64,000 bases of DNA from Flavobacterium ginsenosidimutans (GTDB taxonomy: Bacteria; Bacteroidota; Bacteroidia; Flavobacteriales; Flavobacteriaceae), in NCBI RefSeq assembly GCF_003254625.1, contig NZ_QJRJ01000081.1, forward strand, positions 310,001 through 374,000, given 5' to 3'. The first letter of the stretch is position 1; each line of letters opens with the position of its first letter. Both the position numbers and the translations under genes were made by a program. The notes beneath the pieces were generated by a model. It saw nothing but the letters and a program-made list of their open reading frames with translations. It was not told the origin of the DNA and did not search any database. Below are positions 35,862 through 44,121 of the stretch, in pieces.

Positions 35862-38612
35862 ATGAAAAAGTTTTTTTTACATCTGACAATAATCATTTCA
35901 CTTTTCACAATTTCGGCGAAAGCCCAAACCAAAATTATTGTGAGCGATTTAAAATGCGAAATGCTCACCAATCCGGAAGGAATTGACGTTTTACAGCCAA
36001 GACTAAGCTGGAAAATTAAAGCAAGCGTAAATGATGTAAAACAAACTCATTATCAAATTTTAGCTTCTTCATCTTTAGAAAAACTAAATGCCGGAAACGC
36101 AGATTTATGGGATAGCGGAAAAGTGCAAAGCGACGAATCTGTAAATGTAATTTACAACGGAAAAAAGCTAAAAGACCGACAAGATGTTTACTGGAAAGTA
36201 ACGGTTTTTACGAATAAAGGCGAAGTTCAATCAAAAGAAACAGCACATTTCAGTATCGGAATTTTAACTTATGCCGACTGGAAATCGACTCGTTGGATTG
36301 GTTATGAGAAAACTTCTCCGGGAGATAGTATTTCGCAATATTCTCGATTATCAGCGAGATATTTAAGAAAAGAAATTGACTTGAAAAAGAAAGTCAAAAG
36401 TGCCAAGGTTTATATCATGGGAATGGGCTTGTATGAGTTATACATTAACGGAAATAAAATTGGTGATCAAGTCTTAGCACCTGTTCCAACAGATTATACG
36501 AAGAACGTGAAATACAATGTTTTTGATGTGACTTCACAATTGAAAGAAGGAAAAAATGCATTAGGAACGATTTTAGGAAACGGACGTTTTTTTACGATGC
36601 GTCAAGACTATAAACCCTATAAAATCAAAACTTTTGGTTACCCTAAAATGGCTTTGCAATTGTTTGTAGAATATACTGATGGAAGTAAAGAGGTGATTAG
36701 AACCGATGATACTTGGAAAATCACAACTGACGGACCAATATTATCGAATAACGAATACGACGGCGAAGAATACGATGCCCGTAAAGAAATGAAAGGCTGG
36801 AATACCATTAATTTTAATGATAAAAAGTGGCTTTCAGCAGAATATGTTCAGGAACCAGGCGGATTCTATGAAGGACAGATGTCTGCGAATATGAAGATTA
36901 AACGCGAAGTAAAACCGATTTCAATCAAACAGACACCAAAAGGAACTTATATCTTAGATATGGGGCAAAATATGGTGGGCTGGTTACAATTGAAAGTAAA
37001 AGGAAATGTAGGCGACAAAATCACTATGAAATTTGCCGAATCTTTACAACCAGATGGTTCGTTATATATTGCTAATTTACGTGATGCCAAAACGACGGAT
37101 ATTTATACTTTAAAAGGTGAAGGCGAAGAAGTTTGGGAACCCCGTTTTATTTTTCACGGATTTAGATTTGTTGAAATTTCGGGTTTCAAAACAAAACCAA
37201 CTTTAGAAAATTTCGTCGGAAAAGTCGTTTACGATGATATTGCGACAACAGGAACTTTTGATTCTTCTAACCCAATAATGAATCAGATTTTTAAGAATGC
37301 CTGGTGGGGAATCAGTGGAAATTATAAAGGAATGCCAATTGATTGTCCGCAGAGAAATGAGCGTCAGCCTTGGTTGGGAGATAGAACCACTGGAGCTTAC
37401 GGCGAAAGTTTTTTATTTGATAATCAGACTTTATATGCCAAATGGTTAGACGATATTAAAAATGCCCAAACTATCGATGGCGGAATTCCAGATGTAGCAC
37501 CAGCTTTCTGGCGTTATTACGGCGATAATGTGACTTGGCCGGGAACGTATATTACTGTTGCAGATATGCTGTATCAGCAGTTTGGAGATAAAAAAGTAGT
37601 AGAAAAACAATATCCGTCGATGAAAAAATGGATGGATTATATGGAAGCAAATTATTTGGTTGATGATATCATGACCAAAGATAAATACGGAGATTGGTGC
37701 GTTCCGCCAGAATCTTTGGAATTAATTCGTTCGAAAGATCCTTCACGTTTAACAGATGGTGAATTGATTTCGAGTGCGTTTTATTATCAACTTTTAAATA
37801 TCATGAAGAAATTTGCAGTAATCGCCAATGCACAAAATGATATTAAACATTACGACGAATTAGCTTCAAGAATCAAAAAAGCATTCAACGCTAAATATTT
37901 TAATGCAACCAAAAACAACTACGCCAATAATACCGTAACAGCCAATTTACTGCCTTTGACTTTCGGAATGGTTCCTAAAGAATTAGAACAAAAAGTTTTT
38001 GAAAACTTAGTGCATGAAGTAGAAGTGACTAAAAATGGTCATGTAAGTACAGGTGTAATTGGAACACAGTTTTTAATGCGAACCTTAACCAATTTTGGGC
38101 GTGGCGATTTGGCTTTCAAATTAGCCTCAAACAAAACCTATCCAAGCTGGGGGTATATGGTAGAAAACGGCGCAACTACGATTTGGGAATTATGGAACGG
38201 GAATACTGCTGATCCCGCAATGAACTCGCAAAACCACGTCATGCTTTTAGGCGATTTATTGATTTGGTATTACGAAAATATGGCAGGAATCAAGAGCAAT
38301 CCTGAAACTCCGGGCTTCAAACAAATTATTATGAAACCAGATTTCAACGCTGGATTGACTTATGTAAATGCTTCATACGAATCGATTTACGGAATAATTA
38401 AAAGCGATTGGAAAAAAGATAAAAAGGCTTTGGTTTGGAATATTACAGTTCCTGCAAATACTTCTGCAATTGTGTGTCTTCCTGCAAGCGATATTGCAGC
38501 TGTTTCAATCAATAAACAGAGGTTGGATAAGACTTCTTACACTTATTCGGTAGAAAAAAATCAAATAAAGGTCACACTTTCGTCAGGAAATTTTGCGATA
38601 AACGTTAAATAA
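35862..38612 (+). CDS. GH78 alpha-L-rhamnosidase (second)
   Basis: 916 residues; signal peptide to about 21 (SAKAQ). Same order as the other GH78: fibronectin-like N-domain (about 25-140), sugar-binding domain with MGMGLYELYINGNKIGD, beta-sandwich, then the (alpha/alpha)6 barrel with IDCPQRNERQPWLGD (D494, E500, D507) and TIWELWNG (E776), and a C-terminal beta domain. The catalytic block CPQRNERQPWLGD is of the more classical GH78 type than CPQREKLGWLEE at 28182. Two rhamnosidases differing in this block suggest different rhamnose linkages. It is followed by about 140 bp containing a CAGGATA-type site, so it may end a transcription unit. Confidence 0.93.
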   Translation: MKKFFLHLTIIISLFTISAKAQTKIIVSDLKCEMLTNPEGIDVLQPRLSWKIKASVNDVKQTHYQILASSSLEKLNAGNADLWDSGKVQSDESVNVIYNGKKLKDRQDVYWKVTVFTNKGEVQSKETAHFSIGILTYADWKSTRWIGYEKTSPGDSISQYSRLSARYLRKEIDLKKKVKSAKVYIMGMGLYELYINGNKIGDQVLAPVPTDYTKNVKYNVFDVTSQLKEGKNALGTILGNGRFFTMRQDYKPYKIKTFGYPKMALQLFVEYTDGSKEVIRTDDTWKITTDGPILSNNEYDGEEYDARKEMKGWNTINFNDKKWLSAEYVQEPGGFYEGQMSANMKIKREVKPISIKQTPKGTYILDMGQNMVGWLQLKVKGNVGDKITMKFAESLQPDGSLYIANLRDAKTTDIYTLKGEGEEVWEPRFIFHGFRFVEISGFKTKPTLENFVGKVVYDDIATTGTFDSSNPIMNQIFKNAWWGISGNYKGMPIDCPQRNERQPWLGDRTTGAYGESFLFDNQTLYAKWLDDIKNAQTIDGGIPDVAPAFWRYYGDNVTWPGTYITVADMLYQQFGDKKVVEKQYPSMKKWMDYMEANYLVDDIMTKDKYGDWCVPPESLELIRSKDPSRLTDGELISSAFYYQLLNIMKKFAVIANAQNDIKHYDELASRIKKAFNAKYFNATKNNYANNTVTANLLPLTFGMVPKELEQKVFENLVHEVEVTKNGHVSTGVIGTQFLMRTLTNFGRGDLAFKLASNKTYPSWGYMVENGATTIWELWNGNTADPAMNSQNHVMLLGDLLIWYYENMAGIKSNPETPGFKQIIMKPDFNAGLTYVNASYESIYGIIKSDWKKDKKALVWNITVPANTSAIVCLPASDIAAVSINKQRLDKTSYTYSVEKNQIKVTLSSGNFAINVK

Positions 38613-38630
38613 TCTGCATTTTTAATAATT

Positions 38631-38647
38631 CGGGACAGTACAGGATA
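38631..38647 (-). promoter_or_regulatory. TATCCTG-type paired site before the sialidase-like gene
   Basis: CAGGATA (38641-38647) is preceded 10 bases upstream by CGGGACA (38631-38637), like the pair at 6398-6414. About 108 AT-rich bases separate it from the start codon at 38756. It marks a likely separate, co-regulated promoter inside the PUL. Confidence 0.35.
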
Positions 38648-38755
38648 CATTGTTAATTTTTTAGTGTTATTTTTACACTTATTAAATATTTTTACCTAAA
38701 AAAATGTTAGGTATGTATTTAAAGTCAAAAAAAATAATTCATAATTTAATTAATA

Positions 38756-39901
38756 ATGAAGATAACAAAATTAGCATTTGTCTTGTTTGGACTTTTCCTT
38801 TTAGGAAGTTGTAAATCGGCTTTAGAGAAAAAGACTTGGAAAGAAGGAATTTTAGTAGATCAGTTTATTTACGATAAAGCGCCTTATCCGTCTTGCCACG
38901 CCGTTACAATTGTCGAAGCTACAAATGGTGATTTAGTTGCCTCATGGTTTGGAGGAACGCACGAAAGACATCCTGACGTTTGCATTTATGTTGCCATCAA
39001 ACCAAAAGGAAGCGACACTTGGAACGAAGGTGTAAAAGTAGCCGACGGTGTTATGAAAGAAGGTCCAAGATTACCAACTTGGAACCCTGTTTTATATCAG
39101 ATTCCAGGAGGCGATTTAATGTTATTCTACAAAATAGGACCAAAACCATCAGAATGGTGGGGCGTAATCAGAACTTCATCTGATGGCGGAAAAACTTGGT
39201 CTGAGGCTAAAAAAATGCCGGATGGTTTCTTAGGACCAATCAAAAATAAACCTGTTTTATTAAGCAACGGAACTTTATTATGTCCGTCAAGTATTGAAGG
39301 CGATGGCTGGAGACTTCGCATGGAATATACTCCAGATTTCGGAAAAACTTGGGTTATGGGCGATACGCTTCCAAGAGGAAAACAAAAAATCAATGCGATT
39401 CAGCCAAGTATTTTGTTTCATAAGGACGGAAGTATTCAGGCCATCGGAAGAACTAGAAATAGAGCTATTTTCAGCACATTTTCAAAAGACAACGGAAAAA
39501 CTTGGTCGGATGTAGAGTTAATCGGATTACCAAATAACAACTCAGGAACAGATGCTGTAACACTTAAAGACGGCAGACATTTATTGGTTTACAATCACGT
39601 ACTTCCTCCAGGAAAAGAAGCAAAAGGACCAAGAACGCCTTTGAATGTTTCGGTTTCTAAAGATGGAATTCACTGGAATGCTGCTTTGGTTTTAGAAGAT
39701 TCAAAAATCAGTCAATATTCATATCCATCGATGATTCAAAGTTCAGACGGTATGGTTCATATTGTTTACACTTGGAGAAGAGAAAAACTGAAATATGTAA
39801 AAGTGGATCCAAGTAAATTAGTTACACTTCCAATCAAAAATGGTATCTGGCCAGGTGAAGAAGGAAAAGTTGTTACAGCGGTAAAAGCCGAAGAAGAGTA
39901 A
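38756..39901 (+). CDS. Sialidase-fold (BNR/Asp-box) lipoprotein
   Basis: 381 residues with a clear lipobox LLGSC (C19), so anchored. The six-bladed propeller shows Asp boxes TSSDGGKTWSEA, TPDFGKTWVMG, SKDNGKTWSDV and a weaker SKDGIHWNAA. An Arg is available in GGTHERHPD. It resembles the predicted-neuraminidase (COG4692-type) group. Sialic acid is not expected in a pectin locus. In RG-II loci a sialidase-family enzyme acts on the related keto-deoxy sugars Kdo/Dha, a plausible role here. It probably starts a transcription unit, given the regulatory site upstream. Confidence 0.7.
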   Translation: MKITKLAFVLFGLFLLGSCKSALEKKTWKEGILVDQFIYDKAPYPSCHAVTIVEATNGDLVASWFGGTHERHPDVCIYVAIKPKGSDTWNEGVKVADGVMKEGPRLPTWNPVLYQIPGGDLMLFYKIGPKPSEWWGVIRTSSDGGKTWSEAKKMPDGFLGPIKNKPVLLSNGTLLCPSSIEGDGWRLRMEYTPDFGKTWVMGDTLPRGKQKINAIQPSILFHKDGSIQAIGRTRNRAIFSTFSKDNGKTWSDVELIGLPNNNSGTDAVTLKDGRHLLVYNHVLPPGKEAKGPRTPLNVSVSKDGIHWNAALVLEDSKISQYSYPSMIQSSDGMVHIVYTWRREKLKYVKVDPSKLVTLPIKNGIWPGEEGKVVTAVKAEEE

Positions 39902-39911
39902 TAAAGATATA

Positions 39912-40051
39912 GCCACAGATTAAAAGGATTAAATGGATTAAAAAAATCAGCTCAATCTGCCAAATCTGCGTGAAAAAAAATACTCTCGCAGATTTGGCAG
40001 ATTATGGAGATTGATTAGAAAAAAATCATTTTAATCTTTTTAATCTGTGGC
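39912..40051. repeat. Nested inverted repeat (GCCACAGATTAAAA enclosing a CGCAGATT copy)
   Basis: Outer arms GCCACAGATTAAAAGGATTA (39912-39931) and TAATCTTTTTAATCTGTGGC (40032-40051) are inverted. Inside, CAATCTGCCAAATCTGCGTG and the TCTCGCAGATTTGGCAGATT arm form the CGCAGAT-family core. It reaches to 16 bases before the next start codon. Confidence 0.88.
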
Positions 40052-40067
40052 AAAAAAAAATATAAGC

Positions 40068-40952
40068 ATGAAATCTAAAAGAAATTTATTTATTGCAATG
40101 CTTTTTGTGATGTCCACGACATTCAACAGTTGCGCAACGGCTCAGTCTTCCAATAAAAAGCAAAAATATAAAGTAGCGGTTTGCGATTGGATGATTTTAA
40201 AAAGACAAAAATTAGGCGCTTTTGGTTTGGCTGCTGAAATTAAAGCTGACGGAATCGAGCTAGATATGGGAGGTTTAGGAAACAGACCAACTTTTGATAG
40301 CAAACTAGGTGATCCTGTAGAAAGACAAAAGTTTTTAGATAAATCAAAAGAAACTGGAGTTGGAATCAGCTCGATTGCAATGTCTGGTTTTTATGCGCAA
40401 TCTTTTGCCACCAGAGAAATCACGCCTATGATTACCGATTGTATTCAGGCGATGAAAAACATGAAAGTAAAAGTGGCATATCTTCCATTAGGAACTCAGA
40501 CCGATTTAGTTAAAAATCCGGAATTGCGTCCAGAAGTAATTAAAAGATTACAATGGGCAGGAAAAGAAGTCGGGAAAATTGGTGGTGTAATTGCAATTGA
40601 AACTTCTTTGAGCGCCACAGAAGAAAAAAAACTTTTAGATGAAGTCGGTTCAAAATACATTAAAAGTTCTTTCAATTTTGCGAATGCTTTAGACAATAAA
40701 AGGGATATTTCATCAGAATTAAAAATCTTAGGCAAGAAATATCTAGCGCAGATTCATGCTTCGAATACTGATCAATTTTGGTTAGAAAACGACCCCGCGA
40801 TTGACATGCCAAAAATCAAAGCAACATTAGATGAAATGAAATGGAGCGGATGGCTGATTGTAGAGCGTTCTCGTGACGTAACACAAGTTCATAATGTAAA
40901 AGCCAATTACGGAGCAAATGTGGCTTATTTGAAGAAAATTTTCCAGAATTAA
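40068..40952 (+). CDS. Exported sugar-phosphate-isomerase/epimerase-like TIM barrel
   Basis: ATG 40068 gives 294 residues; a GTG at 40047 lies inside the preceding repeat arm and is rejected. The N-terminus MKSKRNLFIAMLF...FNSC is a signal peptide with a possible lipobox (C22). The rest matches xylose-isomerase-like TIM barrels (AP_endonuc_2 fold): CDWMILKRQKLGAFGLAAEI, ADGIELDMGGLGNRP, GVGISSIAMSGFYAQ, KVAYLPLG, GVIAIETSLSA, LAQIHASNTD and GWLIVERSRD. The usual metal-ligand positions look partly kept (E in IAIE, H in QIHAS, E in VERS). Secreted members are known in Bacteroidota PULs but have few defined roles. It may isomerise or epimerise a free sugar in the periplasm. Confidence 0.8.
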   Translation: MKSKRNLFIAMLFVMSTTFNSCATAQSSNKKQKYKVAVCDWMILKRQKLGAFGLAAEIKADGIELDMGGLGNRPTFDSKLGDPVERQKFLDKSKETGVGISSIAMSGFYAQSFATREITPMITDCIQAMKNMKVKVAYLPLGTQTDLVKNPELRPEVIKRLQWAGKEVGKIGGVIAIETSLSATEEKKLLDEVGSKYIKSSFNFANALDNKRDISSELKILGKKYLAQIHASNTDQFWLENDPAIDMPKIKATLDEMKWSGWLIVERSRDVTQVHNVKANYGANVAYLKKIFQN

Positions 40953-40970
40953 AAATATAGTTTTCTCATT

Positions 40971-41073
40971 TTTGTCATTTCGACGAAGGAGAAATCTCCA
41001 CGAGAAGCTCTACAAAGATTGATTCTCGATGCGGAGTTACTTGCGAAGATTTCTCCTTCGTCGAAATGACAAA
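40971..41073. repeat. TTTGTCATTTC-family inverted repeat
   Basis: TTTGTCATTTCGACGAAGGA pairs with TCCTTCGTCGAAATGACAAA; GAGAAATCTCCACG / GCGAAGATTTCTCC extends it. It ends 35 bases before the preferred start codon of the next gene. Confidence 0.88.
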
Positions 41074-41107
41074 CTAGATGAGAATTTTTAATGAATTAAA
41101 TTATACC

Positions 41108-43837
41108 ATGAAATATTTACAATTACTTTTTTTATGTTTTTATGTCTCTTTCGCGACAGCGCAGAATATCACAGTTGTGAGTGATGCAAATTCGCCGAGA
41201 GCAAAATTTGGAGCAGAAAAATTATCAGAAACACTTACAGCAAAAGGTTTCAGTATAACTTCTTCAGCTAAATTCAAAAAATCAAAAGATAAAGTAATCG
41301 TAATTGGAGAAAAAGGAACCGATTTCTGGAAACAGAATGCCAAAAGCGCTAAAATTGACGACAGCAAATTAACTAAGAAAGAAGGTTTTCAGATTCGTAC
41401 TCAAAATAATGTCATTTACATCGAAGGAGCAGATGCTTCAGGAACTTTGTACGGTGCATTAGAATTAGCAGATAGAATCAAAAAATCAGGTCAGCTTCCT
41501 TCAGAAATTAGTATTGATGACAGTCCGGAAATGGTTTTGAGAGGCGCTTGTATCGGAATGCAGAAACCAGTTTATCTTCCGGGACGTGATGTTTACGAAT
41601 ATCCGTATACGCCAGAAACTTTCCCTTGGTTTTATGATAAAGCTTTATGGGTAAAATACTTGGATATGCTGGTAGAAAACCGCATGAACTCGCTGTATTT
41701 ATGGAACGGACATCCGTTTGCTTCTTTAGTAAAATTAAAGGATTATCCGTTTGCAGTTGAAGTGAGCGATGAGGATTTCAAAAAGAACGAAGAAATCTAT
41801 AAATTCCTAACAGTTGAGGCAAACAAACGCGGAATCTGGGTAATTCAGATGTTCTATAATATTCTTGTTTCTAAGCCTTTTGCAGAACATTATAACATTA
41901 AAACGCAGGATCGTTCTAGACCGATTACGCCATTATTGTCAGATTACACCAGAAAATCTATTGCCGCTTTTATCGAAAAATATCCAAATGTGGGTTTAAT
42001 GGTTTGTTTGGGGGAAGCAATCAACACGGTTGATGACGACGTGGAATGGTTTACCAAAACTATTATTCCAGGTGTTCGTGACGGTTTACAAGCATTAGGA
42101 AAAACAGAAGAACCGCCAATTATCCTTCGTTCTCATGATACAGACGGACCTTTGGTAATGGAAAAATCACTTCCATTATACAAAAATCTTTACACAGAAA
42201 GTAAATATACAGGAGAATCTTTAACGACTTACACGCCAGGCGGACCTTGGGGAGAAACACACAAACAGTTAAGTGCGCTTAAATCAATTCATATTGAAAA
42301 CGTTCATATTTTGGCGAATCTAGAACCTTTCAGATACGGTTCACCAGATTTTATCCAGAAAACCGTAAAAGCAATGCACAGCGTTCACGGTGCAAATGCA
42401 CTGCATTTATATCCGCAGGCATCGTATTGGGATTGGCCATATTCGGCAGATAAAACGAAATCGGGAGAACGTTTATTAGAAATGGATCGTGACTGGATTT
42501 GGTACAAAGCTTGGGCAAGATATGCGTGGGACAGCAAAAGAGATCGAAACGAAGAAGTTAAATTCTGGGATAATGATTTAGCTGCGAAATTCGGAACTTC
42601 TCAAGAATCAGCTAATAATATTTTAAAAGCTTACGAAGAAACAGGAGAAATTGCTCCAAAAACCTTAAGACGTTTCGGAATTACCGAAGGAAACCGTCAA
42701 ACCTTATTATTAGGAATGTTCGAAAGTCAATTGGTAAATCCGTCGAAATGGAGAGTTTATCCAGGATTTCACGAATCTTGCGGACCAGCTGGTGAATTGC
42801 TTTTAGAATATGCTAAAAAAGAATGGAACAAAGAACCGCATTCTGGCGAACTTCCAACGCAGATTATTGCTGAAATCACAGAACACGGAAGATTGGCTGT
42901 TGAAGCAATTGATAAAGCTGAAGCCAGCGTAACAAAAGATAAAGAAGAATTTGCACGTCTTAAAAATGATATTCATGCCTACAAAGCGTTTGCTGATTTC
43001 TTCTCAGAAAAAGTAAAAGCCGCTTTATTGGTTTTAAGATACAGTTATTCCAATGACATTGCCGATTTAGACAAAGCAATGCCTCATTTAGAGAAAAGCA
43101 TCGAGCATTACGAATTATTGGTAAACTTGACAAAAGATACCTATTACTATGCGAATAGTATGCAGACCGCTCAACGCCGAATCCCAATTGGGGGAGACGA
43201 CGGAAACAACAAAACTTGGGCGGAATTATTACCTCATTACGAACGTGAGTTGGCTAATTTTAAAAGAAATTTAGAAAAGCTAAAAGCCTCAAAAGATGGT
43301 AAAATTGAAACCAAAGAAGGAAAACCTTGGAAACCGGCAGAAGTAACTTTCATCGATGAAAAACCGGGAACATATTTAGTTAAAACCGGAACAAAAGTTT
43401 ACGGAACAGATATTTCTGAATTGACCAAAATAGCTCCAGAGCTTCAAAACTTAAAAGGATTTACTTTCGTAGAAAATGATCAGAACGAAAAAGGAACGCA
43501 TTTAAAGTTCAGAAATACAAAATCCGTTAAATTAGTGGTGGGTTATTTCAATTCAGATCAAAAGAGATTTTTATTGCCGCCAAGTTTGGAAACAGACGCA
43601 GCAGGAAACGCGCACGGTCAGGCCGAAGTAATTTTGGCAAGCGCTATGAATTTAAAAGATTTACCACGTGTAAACATTCATACCTATACTTTCCAGCCGG
43701 GCGAAAATAAATTGGATTTAGGTAAAGGAAAAGTATTGATTCTAGGTTTTATCGATGCAGATCAAACCATAACACCACGCGATGTTGGATATATCGATGC
43801 AGGAGAAAAAGCAGCTATTGACTGGTTGTTTTATTAA
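41108..43837 (+). CDS. Alpha-glucuronidase-like exported glycosidase
   Basis: ATG 41108 gives 909 residues and a standard signal peptide (MKYLQLLFLCFYVSFATAQ). ATG 41078, right after a repeat, would add 10 residues and hide the signal. Residues about 20-140 form a GH67-N/GH20b-type alpha/beta domain (GEKGTDFWKQ, IEGADASGTLYGALELADRI). A TIM-barrel domain follows (about 140-510: MVLRGACIGMQKPVYLPGRD, NRMNSLYLWNGHPFAS, KRGIWVIQMFYN, VCLGEAINTVDDDVEWF, RSHDTDGP), then a mostly helical region and a C-terminal beta part. The chemistry is likely removal of a terminal uronic acid (alpha-glucuronosyl or alpha-galacturonosyl), but the GH family (GH67-related, or another) is not settled by eye. Confidence 0.7.
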   Translation: MKYLQLLFLCFYVSFATAQNITVVSDANSPRAKFGAEKLSETLTAKGFSITSSAKFKKSKDKVIVIGEKGTDFWKQNAKSAKIDDSKLTKKEGFQIRTQNNVIYIEGADASGTLYGALELADRIKKSGQLPSEISIDDSPEMVLRGACIGMQKPVYLPGRDVYEYPYTPETFPWFYDKALWVKYLDMLVENRMNSLYLWNGHPFASLVKLKDYPFAVEVSDEDFKKNEEIYKFLTVEANKRGIWVIQMFYNILVSKPFAEHYNIKTQDRSRPITPLLSDYTRKSIAAFIEKYPNVGLMVCLGEAINTVDDDVEWFTKTIIPGVRDGLQALGKTEEPPIILRSHDTDGPLVMEKSLPLYKNLYTESKYTGESLTTYTPGGPWGETHKQLSALKSIHIENVHILANLEPFRYGSPDFIQKTVKAMHSVHGANALHLYPQASYWDWPYSADKTKSGERLLEMDRDWIWYKAWARYAWDSKRDRNEEVKFWDNDLAAKFGTSQESANNILKAYEETGEIAPKTLRRFGITEGNRQTLLLGMFESQLVNPSKWRVYPGFHESCGPAGELLLEYAKKEWNKEPHSGELPTQIIAEITEHGRLAVEAIDKAEASVTKDKEEFARLKNDIHAYKAFADFFSEKVKAALLVLRYSYSNDIADLDKAMPHLEKSIEHYELLVNLTKDTYYYANSMQTAQRRIPIGGDDGNNKTWAELLPHYERELANFKRNLEKLKASKDGKIETKEGKPWKPAEVTFIDEKPGTYLVKTGTKVYGTDISELTKIAPELQNLKGFTFVENDQNEKGTHLKFRNTKSVKLVVGYFNSDQKRFLLPPSLETDAAGNAHGQAEVILASAMNLKDLPRVNIHTYTFQPGENKLDLGKGKVLILGFIDADQTITPRDVGYIDAGEKAAIDWLFY

Positions 43838-43852
43838 AAGTATCACCACAAT

Positions 43853-44068
43853 TTTGTCATCCTGAGGGACGAAGGATCTCCGCAAGAAACTCTACAAAGA
43901 TTGGCGACATTTATATGCGGAGCTACTTGCGAAGATTCTTCCTTCGTCAGAATGACAAAAAAGCGAGGTAATCTCCGCAAGAAACTCTACAAAAAATGAG
44001 ACATTTCTATGCGGAGCTGCTTACGAAGATTCTTCCTCCGTCAGAATGACAAAAAAGCGAGGTAATCT
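43853..44068. repeat. Two tandem TTTGTCAT-family repeats
   Basis: The first copy (43853-43959) runs TTTGTCATCCTGAGGGACGAAG to CTTCGTCAGAATGACAAA. A second partial copy follows directly (to about 44055), and the words AATGACAAAAAAGCGAGGTA recur with a period of about 94 bases. This is a recent local duplication. The next gene starts about 55 bases later, after an AT-rich leader. Confidence 0.85.
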
Positions 44069-44121
44069 CGATAGAATAACTTAAATAACCTTATAATAAT
44101 CATTTATATGGTTTAGAAAAT

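Noticed and set aside
4772..44068. Insertion sequences behind the dispersed repeats
   Set aside because: Elements are about 75-215 bp, carry no open frame of a transposase, and have no obvious target-site duplications.
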